DNA of 64,000 nt, from positions 62,001 to 126,000 of the forward strand of contig JALCST010000002.1 of assembly GCA_022653675.1 (NCBI GenBank), read 5' to 3'. Numbering within the stretch: the stretch's first letter is position 1; every line of letters starts with the position of its first letter. Both the position numbers and the translations under genes were made by a program. Source of the stretch: Bacteroidales bacterium (GTDB lineage Bacteria; Bacteroidota; Bacteroidia; Bacteroidales; UBA932). The notes beneath the pieces were generated by a model. That model did not search any database. It saw only the letters and a list, made by a program, of their open reading frames with translations, and was not told the origin of the DNA. Positions 45,905 to 53,922 of this stretch are shown piece by piece.

Positions 45905-45912
45905 TAACTTTG
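45905..45912 (+). promoter_or_regulatory. -7 box of the cytochrome b gene
   Basis: TAACTTTG matches TAnnTTTG and ends 24 bases before the ATG at 45937. It faces away from the pyrH box 32 bp to the left. Confidence 0.55.
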
Positions 45913-45936
45913 CCGCATTCGAAAAACAACTACCGT

Positions 45937-46617
45937 ATGGCAAACATTTTCACCGGCTCAATTGGCAAAAAGTTCGTTATGAGCATCTCGGGACTGTTTC
46001 TGATACTGTTCCTGACGATGCATACAGTAATCAACTCCATATCCATCGTAAGCAAGGAGGCTTTCAATGCAGCCTGCGACTTCATGGGGTCCCCGATCGT
46101 TAGCATAATGGTGCCGATCCTGGCTCTCGGATTCATAATCCACATCATATACGCCACTGTCGTCACGATCGGAGACCTTAAAGCAAGAGGAGGCTTGAAC
46201 AGATATGCGAGCGGCAGCAAGGCAAAGACCGACTCCTGGGCGGCACGCAATATGATAATCCTGGGCATCATCATACTCGGATTCCTTGCATTCCACTTTT
46301 ATCATTTCTGGCTGCACATGCAATACCAGCTTTTCACGGGCGGCGAAGTCTGTCCGGATCCTTACGGACTACTGCTTACCACTTTCGGCAAGCCGTGGAT
46401 TACGGCACTTTACATAGTATGGTTCGTTGCACTCTGGTTTCATCTCACGCATGGCTTCTGGAGCGCATTCAGCCATATAGGCTGGAACAACGACAAATGG
46501 CTTCCCCGTCTCAAGGTTATCGCATACATAGTAGCGACCCTGCTTTGCGGTGCCCTCGCAACGGTTGCGATAGTCAATTGCCTTCGTTTCAATGGGATAC
46601 TGCCGTCAATAGCCTAG
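45937..46617 (+). CDS. sdhC: Succinate dehydrogenase/fumarate reductase cytochrome b subunit
   Basis: Membrane anchor of complex II, B-type (one subunit, about five helices), 226 residues from MANIFTGSIGKKFVMSISG; a TTG-initiated extension is rejected because it starts inside the -7 box. Heme-ligand-like histidines occur in FLTMHTVINS, GFIIHIIYA, FHFYHFWLH and FHLTHGFWSAF. It would pass electrons between menaquinone and the flavoprotein/iron-sulfur subunits. Those (sdhA/frdA, sdhB/frdB) normally follow directly, but here the next gene is hemW on the other strand, overlapping by 4 bases. Confidence 0.93.
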   Translation: MANIFTGSIGKKFVMSISGLFLILFLTMHTVINSISIVSKEAFNAACDFMGSPIVSIMVPILALGFIIHIIYATVVTIGDLKARGGLNRYASGSKAKTDSWAARNMIILGIIILGFLAFHFYHFWLHMQYQLFTGGEVCPDPYGLLLTTFGKPWITALYIVWFVALWFHLTHGFWSAFSHIGWNNDKWLPRLKVIAYIVATLLCGALATVAIVNCLRFNGILPSIA

Positions 46618-47777
46618 ACAAACAATTCTTCGATTATCGAGTCCGAAACGAAAAGTTTCGAAGCAGGGATGCGTACCATACGCATGCCGGTACCCGGAAC
46701 ATATTCCAAAAGGCCGGTATCCAAAAGCCTGTCCAAATCGGGGCGTTCCATTGAGAGCCGCTCCTTGTCCAAAGCCTGCGGATCCAATCCCGTTACCCGG
46801 CGCAACGATAGCATTACCTGCTCGTTGAAGACATCGTCTCCTGTAAGTTCCTCCTGGCAAAAACATTTTCCGCTGCCCGGATAGCATCTATCGTACCTGC
46901 TAAGATCCGGCAGATTCCAGCGACGGATGCATGCCCCGTCGAATGAATGTGCAGCAGGCCCGAAGCCTACGTAGGGTGTCCTCTCCCAATAAGAACTGTT
47001 GTGCCGCGAACGGAATCCGGGCAACGCGAAATTCGAGACCTCGTATTGCTCGTAACCGGCAGCTGCGAGCATCGACTGCAGAAGAGCATACTGATCGGCG
47101 CATTCGTCGTCGGGAAGAGGCGAATACCTGCCCGAAGAGGCGAGTTTTTCCAAGGCGCTGCCCCGTTCGATGCTCATCTGATAACAGGAGACATGCTCAG
47201 GTTTCAATGCCAAGAGCTCGTTTATATCCGCCTTCCATCCTTCCAGGGAAAGCCCTCCGTAGCCGAAAATAAGATCGCAGGATATGTTGTCGAAACCGGC
47301 GTTCCGGGCGGCTTCGAATGCGGCAACGGCCTCGGCGGCATCGTGGCGCCGGTTCATGAATTTCAACCTTGCGTCGTCGAACGATTGTATTCCAAGGCTG
47401 AGACGGTTAACACCAGCACTTCGCAAAGAGGAAAGATAACCGTTGCAGGACGATGTTCCGGCAATATCATCCGGATTGGCCTCGAGCGTAAATTCATCGA
47501 ACGAATCTATCCCGAACCGTTTCCCGATTGCCGAAGCGATGGAACATACCTCCTCTGGAGAAAGCAGGGAAGGAGTTCCTCCACCGAAATAAAGCGTATC
47601 GCAACTGGCAGTATGCATCGCATCGGTACAACTGTCGCGGCGCTCCCGGATTTCGTATTCCAGCGACTTTACATAGCCGGCAACAGCCGTACCATTTCGC
47701 CCCGACAACTCGGAGTAGAACCCGCAATACTTGCAGAAAGTCCTACAAAACGGAACATGGACATATATGTTCGCCAT
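46614..47777 (-). CDS. hemW: Radical SAM heme chaperone HemW
   Basis: The protein has 387 residues. The radical SAM cluster motif is CRTFCKYC (Cys11, Cys15, Cys18). Others are TLYFGGGTPSLL, EANPDD, GVNRLSLGIQSFDDARLKFMNRRH, CDLIFGYGG and SCYQMSIERGSAL, with the C-terminal HemN-like domain. HemW binds heme and passes it to target proteins; it lacks the extra Cys of true HemN. It converges on sdhC. Confidence 0.93.
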   Translation of the reverse strand: MANIYVHVPFCRTFCKYCGFYSELSGRNGTAVAGYVKSLEYEIRERRDSCTDAMHTASCDTLYFGGGTPSLLSPEEVCSIASAIGKRFGIDSFDEFTLEANPDDIAGTSSCNGYLSSLRSAGVNRLSLGIQSFDDARLKFMNRRHDAAEAVAAFEAARNAGFDNISCDLIFGYGGLSLEGWKADINELLALKPEHVSCYQMSIERGSALEKLASSGRYSPLPDDECADQYALLQSMLAAAGYEQYEVSNFALPGFRSRHNSSYWERTPYVGFGPAAHSFDGACIRRWNLPDLSRYDRCYPGSGKCFCQEELTGDDVFNEQVMLSLRRVTGLDPQALDKERLSMERPDLDRLLDTGLLEYVPGTGMRMVRIPASKLFVSDSIIEELFV

Positions 47778-47799
47778 ATCGCAGCCGTAGTGGCCCGGG

Positions 47800-48750
47800 T
47801 TACCTCAAAAGCAAATCGGCGGAACCGAGTTTGCACTCCTCGGTATAGACATCGACGGTGTAAACCCCCTTGACGAACTTGGTACCCTGGCCAAAGAATA
47901 CGCAGATCTCGATCTCATCTCCTTCATAGTCGACTTCGCGGGTCGCGGAATAAATCATCTGTTCGCCTGCACATTCGAATATCTTTTGCTGATCGGATGT
48001 CATAAGTATTCCTTCGGGGTCCTTGATACGGATGTATACACTGCGATAGCCCTTCTTTGCGATAGCATTCTCGACAAGATTGACGCACGCCTTGAGCTTG
48101 TTAACGCGGCTGCTGCGATCGGTTTCCCTTCCGGAAGAGTTTATCGCCGTAAGCATTACCCCCCGTCCCCTGACTATTGAACCGGCAGAAACCTGCTTCG
48201 CATATTCGTCGGTAGTTGTTTTAAGCTCGTTATACTGCTTTGACTTCTCTTCAGCAAGCTTCTTGGATGAAGCCGCATCTTCGCGAAGTACATTGTTCAA
48301 TGTGTTTAGAGAATCGATCTGCACGATATAATGCTTCATTATGGAACGCAATGTTCCGAGTTCGCGTTCGTATTGCTTCATCATCACGGCATTACGTGCA
48401 TCGGTCTTCTTGATTCGCACTATAAGCTGGTCAACCTTTTCCCTTTCTACATCTATCTGCTTGTTAAGAGTATCGTTAGTGGTGGAAAGTTCGGAATACT
48501 GTTCCTTGAGTTCCATCATCTGCATGGTCAGTTGGTCTTTTTCGGTAGTGACCATCTCTACTTGATGCGCTTTGTGCGAGGATACATAAATAAGAGCTCC
48601 GGCAAGGCCCAGAACGGCCACGCCGAGGATAATGGCGATGACAAGAAGAATTTTCTCCTTAGGATTCGACGGTCCCTTGCCGCCGGAATCACCGCCCTTG
48701 CGGATTTCCCGTTCGTACCTTTCCTGAACTTCTCTTTCTTCGTCGTCCAT
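47800..48750 (-). CDS. Single-pass membrane coiled-coil protein of unknown function
   Basis: The protein has 316 residues from MDDEEREVQERYER. The acidic/basic cytoplasmic start (1-33) is followed by one membrane helix (about 34-58, KILLVIAIILGVAVLGLAGALIYV region). A long coiled coil spans about 65-185 (QLTMQMMELKEQYSELSTT... LAEEKSKQYNELK). A globular C-terminal domain follows (about 190-316, starting SIVRGRGVMLTAINSSGRE, with KKGYRSVYIRIKDPEGILM and KGVYTVDVYTEECK). I do not recognise the C-terminal domain. Topology suggests a periplasmic sensor or tether. It diverges from another membrane protein through a palindromic promoter. It follows hemW's start by 22 bases on the same strand. Confidence 0.75.
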   Translation of the reverse strand: MDDEEREVQERYEREIRKGGDSGGKGPSNPKEKILLVIAIILGVAVLGLAGALIYVSSHKAHQVEMVTTEKDQLTMQMMELKEQYSELSTTNDTLNKQIDVEREKVDQLIVRIKKTDARNAVMMKQYERELGTLRSIMKHYIVQIDSLNTLNNVLREDAASSKKLAEEKSKQYNELKTTTDEYAKQVSAGSIVRGRGVMLTAINSSGRETDRSSRVNKLKACVNLVENAIAKKGYRSVYIRIKDPEGILMTSDQQKIFECAGEQMIYSATREVDYEGDEIEICVFFGQGTKFVKGVYTVDVYTEECKLGSADLLLR

Positions 48751-48775
48751 AATATTCAATCTATTGATTTTGCCT

Positions 48776-48793
48776 CAAAAATACGTATTTTTG
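48776..48793. promoter_or_regulatory. Perfectly palindromic divergent promoter
   Basis: CAAAAATACGTATTTTTG is an 18-bp perfect palindrome. It holds minus-strand TATTTTTG (48783-48776) and plus-strand TATTTTTG (48786-48793), 2 bp apart. The ATGs are 25 bases left (48750) and 5 bases right (48799) of it, so the right-hand mRNA should be leaderless. Confidence 0.7.
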
Positions 48794-48798
48794 TGCAA

Positions 48799-49275
48799 AT
48801 GAAAAAATACATAACACGCGCAGTCAAGTACCTGCTCTACTTTATCTTAATCTTCGCAGTCATAGTACTGATCCTCTATCTGATCCGCGAGGACCGCACT
48901 CAGACTCTGAAAACCATGTTTCAACCCGGTGCATTCTGGAAGATTTCCATACTGTTCGTAATAATCGCAGCAGTTTATCCGGCCATAGGATTCAAGAAAA
49001 TGAGGTTTGATATAAAAGGCGGGCTGGACGCCAACCGGGACAAGATCACCGAAGCGCTTGACGGATTGAATTATGTAAAAACCGAGAGTACCAGGGAATC
49101 TCCCGGATCGATGTGTTTCCGTTGCAAAGGCGGCGGCCTCAGGTTATCGAGAATGAACGAAGACGGCGTTACCATATCGAGTATCGAAGGAAGCGATGAA
49201 ATCGAAATCGAAGGTTTGCGCCGAGAGGTCCTCACCGTGATAAAGGCTCTTGACGAGAAGTTTTCCGAACAATAA
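48799..49275 (+). CDS. Two-helix membrane protein of unknown function
   Basis: The protein has 158 residues from MKKYITRAVKYLLYF. A long in-frame extension back to 48331 is antisense to the neighbour and starts upstream of the promoter, so it is rejected. Two membrane helices occur at about 8-30 and 46-63. The remainder (about 75-158) is a soluble alpha/beta domain with two Cys (MCFRCKGGGLRLSRM) and ends in a helix EVLTVIKALDEKFSEQ. I do not recognise the family. It is followed 18 bases later by a DUF2007 gene on the same strand. Confidence 0.75.
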   Translation: MKKYITRAVKYLLYFILIFAVIVLILYLIREDRTQTLKTMFQPGAFWKISILFVIIAAVYPAIGFKKMRFDIKGGLDANRDKITEALDGLNYVKTESTRESPGSMCFRCKGGGLRLSRMNEDGVTISSIEGSDEIEIEGLRREVLTVIKALDEKFSEQ

Positions 49276-49293
49276 AACCAAATACTAACAAAC

Positions 49294-49518
49294 ATGAAAG
49301 TTGTCGCCACTTATGATGATCCCCTGATTGCGGAAGTCGCAAAAGGGGCGCTTGCAAACGAAGGGATAACGGCCGCCGTCATCAACGAAAGCTCTTCATT
49401 CCCGGGACTTTCCATGTCGAGCGAACAATTCCGCGCAAAGCTTATAGTTAACGAAGAAGACTACGACAGGGCAAAAGAAATCCTATCCAGAAACCAATCT
49501 GAGAGCGAAAGCGTCTAA
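49294..49518 (+). CDS. DUF2007 putative signal-transducing protein
   Basis: A 74-residue protein: MKVVATYDDPLIAEVAKGALANEGITAAVINESS, then a beta strand with KLIVNEEDYDRAKEIL. This is the DUF2007 pattern of a small alpha/beta domain resembling PII-like or ACT folds. The function is unknown. Its last 36 bases overlap the 3' end of the converging DUF3109 gene. Confidence 0.85.
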   Translation: MKVVATYDDPLIAEVAKGALANEGITAAVINESSSFPGLSMSSEQFRAKLIVNEEDYDRAKEILSRNQSESESV

Positions 49519-50079
49519 CGCATCGTAAAGATCCTGCCCGAAGGCATCTATCAAAGGTTCCCGCAAGAATTTATAAACGGGGACCTTTTTTGCCGCCCCG
49601 TTTTCGAAGGCATATTCGCAAATCTTCCAGCGGTTCAGTTCGAGCTGCGTAAATCCCGAAGGCAAATGCCGGACCCTTACAGGATACAGATGGCAGGAAA
49701 CGGGTTTCCTGAACTTGCATAGTCCCCTGCAATAAGCTCTTTCTATGGCACAGAAACAAGAACCGTTTTCCATGAAGGAATATGCACATGGTCCCTCTTT
49801 TCCTATCAGGGGTGTAACTATATCCCCGTCCGTATCGACATCGAAGAATCCCTTTCTTTCAGCCGCGTCGCGGCCTTCCGAGGTCATGAAAACGGAATAT
49901 GCGGGATAATCCCTCTCCAGAAGCCTGCATTCCGAAAGTTTTAGCGGAGCACCGCTGTTGCCTTCCACGCAACATACCCCGTGACACTTCCCCAAATCAC
50001 ATGAGAAATGTTCGGTAACTATTTCCGAAGAAACCAGGAAATCTCCATAGCTTATTATCTGCACCTCATTCCGCATCAT
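49483..50079 (-). CDS. DUF3109 cysteine-rich protein
   Basis: The protein has 198 residues and about nine cysteines in DUF3109 (YkgJ-like) spacing: CDLGKCHGVCC near 28-38, then CAYS, CFCAIERAYCRGLCKFRKPVSCHLYPV. The pattern suggests a zinc or iron-sulfur site. The role is unknown. It is the last gene of the eight-gene leftward operon and starts 14 bases inside the M16 homologue. It converges with the DUF2007 gene. Confidence 0.88.
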   Translation of the reverse strand: MMRNEVQIISYGDFLVSSEIVTEHFSCDLGKCHGVCCVEGNSGAPLKLSECRLLERDYPAYSVFMTSEGRDAAERKGFFDVDTDGDIVTPLIGKEGPCAYSFMENGSCFCAIERAYCRGLCKFRKPVSCHLYPVRVRHLPSGFTQLELNRWKICEYAFENGAAKKVPVYKFLREPLIDAFGQDLYDALDAFALRLVSG

Positions 50080-52756
50080 CTTCGGTAAGCAATTGCCTGA
50101 TAAAAACGTCCACCGCAGGTTTTGTCAGTTTCGTCATCTGTTCCTCGTAATACGGGAACAGGTTCTTGCCGACAAGATAACGACCGTAAAGAATTTTCAT
50201 CCAATAATCATTGTCCCTTACCGAAATCTCCGGATTGGATGAAAGGGAAGAGACCACGTTCTTGAAATCATCAGGATCAACCCCGTTTTTTGCGAGCGAG
50301 TCCAAAGCATCCGTTATTTCCCTTCTCGTGCCGTCGTCACTTCCCGATGCCTTATAATCCACTTTAAGGAGAGCATAACCGGAAGGATAGAAATAAAGGT
50401 CACCGGAAGCCCTTACGAGCATGCCCGATTCCCCGAACCTTGCACACAGATACCTGTCTATTATGTCGCGCGCTACGTTGAACAACAGGTAATTTTCCTT
50501 ACCGTAATCCATAGGGGTTTTGTAGACTATTCTCCCTATCCTGTCGGTCTCCGCATTATTGATCTTCCCCCTTTCCCAATTGTTCCTGGCCCCGTCGGCA
50601 GGCAGGGTAGCTATGTAAGTGCCGCAAAATTCCTTCAATTTCTCCACGTCAATGTCTCCCGTGAAAATGAACGTGAAATTCGATGCATTGCGGAAACGCC
50701 CCGATATGTAATCGAAACAGGCATAGTAATCATCCATGGTCATCTTCGAACCATGGTCGCGTAAATATGCGCGAAAGGCGAGCGTATCCGGAGCACGGGA
50801 GGTAAAACACATATAAACAAATCGCAGGAAATCCTCGAGGGATTCCGACGATCCCTCTCCGGAAAGGAATTCACTGTAATCGTTTATTCCGGATGACAAG
50901 CTCATATCCCTGCCGGCCATCATGCGGTCCAATTCGAACGAATCGTAACCGCATATCCTGCAAAATCCGGCTATGGTTCCAAGTTCCGTCGTCCATTTTG
51001 CCGCGGTATCCTTCGCAAGCGAAACCCCTCCTTTGCCGAAAGCATTGAAAATGAAACGTCCCTGCGTAGTATCGGAATTTTTGCAAACTACCGTCGCACC
51101 ATTCGGAAGAGTCCAGACCACGGCTCCGGTAATTTTCTCGCGGCTTTCCTTCGCTATTTCTTTCCGGCGGGAAGAAAGATCCAACTTGAAGATAGTGGAA
51201 TCACCGTGCGCATCCTTCAGCGAATCGCATGGGGAAGCGAGCGCTGTGACATAAGTGCCCAAAAGATGGTCATGGTCGAAATAATCCTGTTCCGAAGGAG
51301 TGGAGATTATGACCAGGGCGTCGCGCTCCGGATTATCCAGCAGGCGCGTATAAGAATTTATCTGGGAGGAATAAAGAGTGTCGGGAACATTGATCTTGCT
51401 CATATAAAGATGCCTCAATTCTACGCTGGCCAGAGATCTTCCGTTAAGGAAATTCGAGATGCACATATTGGAATAGTACGCATTCGTGGAAGATGAAACG
51501 CGTGAATAGTACTCCCTGTTCAGCATTCTCCAGTATTCAGAGTTGGCCAATTCGTATTCCGGATTTGAAAAACCGTAACGGTCTACCCTTTCGGCCTCGC
51601 GGACTATGAAATCCAAGGCATCGTAAATGTGCTTTTCGTCGGTGTTTACCTTTATTGTCAAAGCTTCGCGGTTGCTGGTGATTCTCGTTACCGCACTGTC
51701 CGCCATGGGTGAAACGAAGTACGGGCCATATTCGACGTCTATTCCGTAAACCGGAAAACCGGCTGACATGGCACTTTCCTCCAGCCTCTTCCTGAAAATA
51801 GAGCAGCATAGGGTATTCATGTAATCCTCGATCAATGCCACTCCCGTAAGGCGAAGGGCATCGTTCAGGACCCCGGTTTGCATGGTCAGCGACACCTGAG
51901 AATGTTTCAATCCCGGATCGGATAAGATTATGAACTGGACCGTGTCCTTCGGCGGAATCACCGCATAATGAAGACCGACCGTCATGGCCGGTTTCGGTAC
52001 CGTCGAGAATAAAGTTTTGATGTAGGTCTCGATCTTGCTCTGGTCTATGTCTCCGCTTACCACTATCGCCTGTTTCTCCGGTGTGAACCATTTGTAATAA
52101 TAGTTGCGGAGATGTTTCGGGGTGAAGTGCTGCAAGTCCTCTATCTGCCGGTCCATATTCTGGCGGGCGAACGCACCTCCGGCGAATGCGGCGCCATAAC
52201 TCTTTTCGGCTATGCGCCTTTCGGGACTGTCGGTAACCTTCAGCCGTTCCGTCCTCGAAACCTTTTCCCTTTCCACATCCTCGTCGTCGAGATTAATGGA
52301 ATACGACCAGTTGTAAAGGATCAGCAGACAAGAATCCGCCGAAGACGGAATCCTGCCGACGGGAACGTCGGCCATACCTGTGACGCAGCCGTTCTCGTAA
52401 GTTTCCAGTTTTATCCCGCGGTCGTAGACGACGCCTATCCTGCGCAGGTACTTGATAATATCCCCGTCAGGAAAATTCCTCGTCCCGCGCAGGGACATTT
52501 CCTGGAGGAAACGCGTGATGCCGGCTTCAGACGTATCCTCTACGGCCATCCCCCCCTTCTGTACGAGATAGAAATCGGCATATCCCTTCTTTGCCGCATT
52601 TTTAACTATGTAATAGGACATTCCGTTACCGGTAGTGCCCCTGAGAATTCTGGGATCGTCCTTAAGCTTTTCCACTGTTCCGGCCGAAACCGGTATCGAA
52701 ACTGCAAGAAGCAAAAGTACTAAAGGGAAAATCCTGTCAAGACGGTTACTTTTCAT
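50066..52756 (-). CDS. M16 peptidase-family protein lacking the HxxEH zinc motif
   Basis: The protein has 896 residues, with a signal peptide (about 1-25) and the doubled M16 layout: N-half with ILRGTTGNGMSYYIVKN, the ALL.YEDT-like GGMAVEDTSEAGITRFLQEMSLRGT, and RNYYKWFTPEKQAIVVSGDID; C-half with FIFTGDIDVEKLKEFCGTYIATLP. In active M16 enzymes the helix reads HFLEH. Here it reads RFLQE (82-86), so both zinc histidines and the catalytic Glu are gone. It is probably a non-catalytic binding or chaperone-like partner in the periplasm. It lies 7 bases after trmB. Confidence 0.85.
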   Translation of the reverse strand: MKSNRLDRIFPLVLLLLAVSIPVSAGTVEKLKDDPRILRGTTGNGMSYYIVKNAAKKGYADFYLVQKGGMAVEDTSEAGITRFLQEMSLRGTRNFPDGDIIKYLRRIGVVYDRGIKLETYENGCVTGMADVPVGRIPSSADSCLLILYNWSYSINLDDEDVEREKVSRTERLKVTDSPERRIAEKSYGAAFAGGAFARQNMDRQIEDLQHFTPKHLRNYYYKWFTPEKQAIVVSGDIDQSKIETYIKTLFSTVPKPAMTVGLHYAVIPPKDTVQFIILSDPGLKHSQVSLTMQTGVLNDALRLTGVALIEDYMNTLCCSIFRKRLEESAMSAGFPVYGIDVEYGPYFVSPMADSAVTRITSNREALTIKVNTDEKHIYDALDFIVREAERVDRYGFSNPEYELANSEYWRMLNREYYSRVSSSTNAYYSNMCISNFLNGRSLASVELRHLYMSKINVPDTLYSSQINSYTRLLDNPERDALVIISTPSEQDYFDHDHLLGTYVTALASPCDSLKDAHGDSTIFKLDLSSRRKEIAKESREKITGAVVWTLPNGATVVCKNSDTTQGRFIFNAFGKGGVSLAKDTAAKWTTELGTIAGFCRICGYDSFELDRMMAGRDMSLSSGINDYSEFLSGEGSSESLEDFLRFVYMCFTSRAPDTLAFRAYLRDHGSKMTMDDYYACFDYISGRFRNASNFTFIFTGDIDVEKLKEFCGTYIATLPADGARNNWERGKINNAETDRIGRIVYKTPMDYGKENYLLFNVARDIIDRYLCARFGESGMLVRASGDLYFYPSGYALLKVDYKASGSDDGTRREITDALDSLAKNGVDPDDFKNVVSSLSSNPEISVRDNDYWMKILYGRYLVGKNLFPYYEEQMTKLTKPAVDVFIRQLLTEDDAE

Positions 52757-52763
52757 TTCAACA

Positions 52764-53462
52764 TCATGAATATTGCAATCTCACATAAGTTATTGGAAGA
52801 CCCTCTTCCAAAAAGCGTTTTTCATAGAAAGTCTTGATCTCACGTATTTCGGAAAGGTTGTCGGCCAAATCGCCGGAATAAATGTCGGGATCCGCCGCCA
52901 AGACCTTGAATCCCGCGGAAGGGGCGGTCTCCAACGTAAAATCGTAGAGAAGCCTCGAATCAGTTTTCAGGTGAACCAGGCCTCCGCGTTTTAGAAAGCT
53001 CTTGTACCTGTTCAGGAAATCAGGATGGGTAAGCCTCTTCTTGGGACTTTTGGGTTGAGGATCTGCGAACGTCACCCAGATCTCGGATACCTCGTCCGGA
53101 GCGAAAAAAGCGGTGATGAATTCTATCCTCGTCCTTAGGAAAGCCACATTAGGCAAATTGTTCTCGGTGGCGAATTTCGCCCCTTTCCAAAGCCTTGCCC
53201 CCTTTATATCTACCCCGATGAAATTCCTCTCTCCGTACTTGCGGGACAATTCGATGGTATACTCTCCCTTCCCGCATCCCAGCTCGAGAACTATCGGATT
53301 ACCGTTATGGAACATATTGCCGTTCCAACACCCCTTCAAAGCCTGGTCCTCGATAATCGGCAGGCCGCCGGCATCGTATCTTATGATACTTCCCACTGGG
53401 GTCTGGACGAGACATCCAAATGTTTCGTTTTCGGCAAATCTGTGCAGTTTCCCCTTTCCCAT
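52764..53462 (-). CDS. trmB: tRNA (guanine46-N7)-methyltransferase
   Basis: The protein has 232 residues. Motifs are VLELGCGKGEYTIELSRK (SAM loop), FIGVDIKGARLWKGAK, WVTFADPQPKSPKKRLTHPDFL and HLKTDSRLLYDFTLE, all typical of TrmB. It forms m7G46 in the tRNA variable loop. It is 3 bases after the gldH-like gene. Normal length. Confidence 0.95.
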   Translation of the reverse strand: MGKGKLHRFAENETFGCLVQTPVGSIIRYDAGGLPIIEDQALKGCWNGNMFHNGNPIVLELGCGKGEYTIELSRKYGERNFIGVDIKGARLWKGAKFATENNLPNVAFLRTRIEFITAFFAPDEVSEIWVTFADPQPKSPKKRLTHPDFLNRYKSFLKRGGLVHLKTDSRLLYDFTLETAPSAGFKVLAADPDIYSGDLADNLSEIREIKTFYEKRFLEEGLPITYVRLQYS

Positions 53463-53465
53463 CGC

Positions 53466-53921
53466 CTATTCCTTTTCTTCCATGGAAAAGCCGAATCCCG
53501 CTGCCGCACGGCAGAATTCCTTGTTCGGTATCTCCAACATGACCTTCCACTCTCCGCTGCGGGAAAACTTAATTCCTTCCCCGAGACGGAACTTCAAATC
53601 GACTATCGAGCCGTTGCGCTTGGCGTCCATCGCATCCACGGCTTTAATGACATGCTGTTCGACCATTTCGAAGCCGTTATCGGCGACATACCTGACAACG
53701 AAGACAGCTGTAGTCATAGGATACTGGTGAGCATCGTAACGGCACATGGCGTACGTATCGTATGCCGTCGCCGAGTCGGGTACCGATACGTTGAACTCGT
53801 AAATCTGCTGGGATGCGTCACCCTTCTTCATGAACCTGCAATAGCCCGCGGGCCTGCTGCAAGCTGCCGTAAAGGCAAGCGGGACCATTATCAATGCCCA
53901 TTTCCGTACTGCGGAAATCAT
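53466..53921 (-). CDS. gldH: GldH-like lipoprotein
   Basis: The protein has 151 residues from MISAVRKWALIMVPLAFTAAC; a long ORF extension upstream overlaps ricT and is rejected. A lipoprotein signal peptide ends at AAC. The body fits GldH: IYEFNVSVPDSATAYDTYAMCRYDAHQYPMTTAVFVV and a C-terminal SGEWKVMLEIPN strand. GldH is needed for gliding in flavobacteria, but is also kept in non-gliding Bacteroidales, where its role is unclear. It follows ricT by 1 base, the usual neighbour in the phylum, which supports the call. Confidence 0.8.
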   Translation of the reverse strand: MISAVRKWALIMVPLAFTAACSRPAGYCRFMKKGDASQQIYEFNVSVPDSATAYDTYAMCRYDAHQYPMTTAVFVVRYVADNGFEMVEQHVIKAVDAMDAKRNGSIVDLKFRLGEGIKFSRSGEWKVMLEIPNKEFCRAAAGFGFSMEEKE

Positions 53922-53922
53922 A

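Noticed and set aside
48331-48798. N-terminal extension of the plus-strand membrane protein at 48799
   Set aside because: It is antisense to the coiled-coil gene and starts upstream of the palindromic promoter; the ATG at 48799 sits 5 bases after the -7 box.
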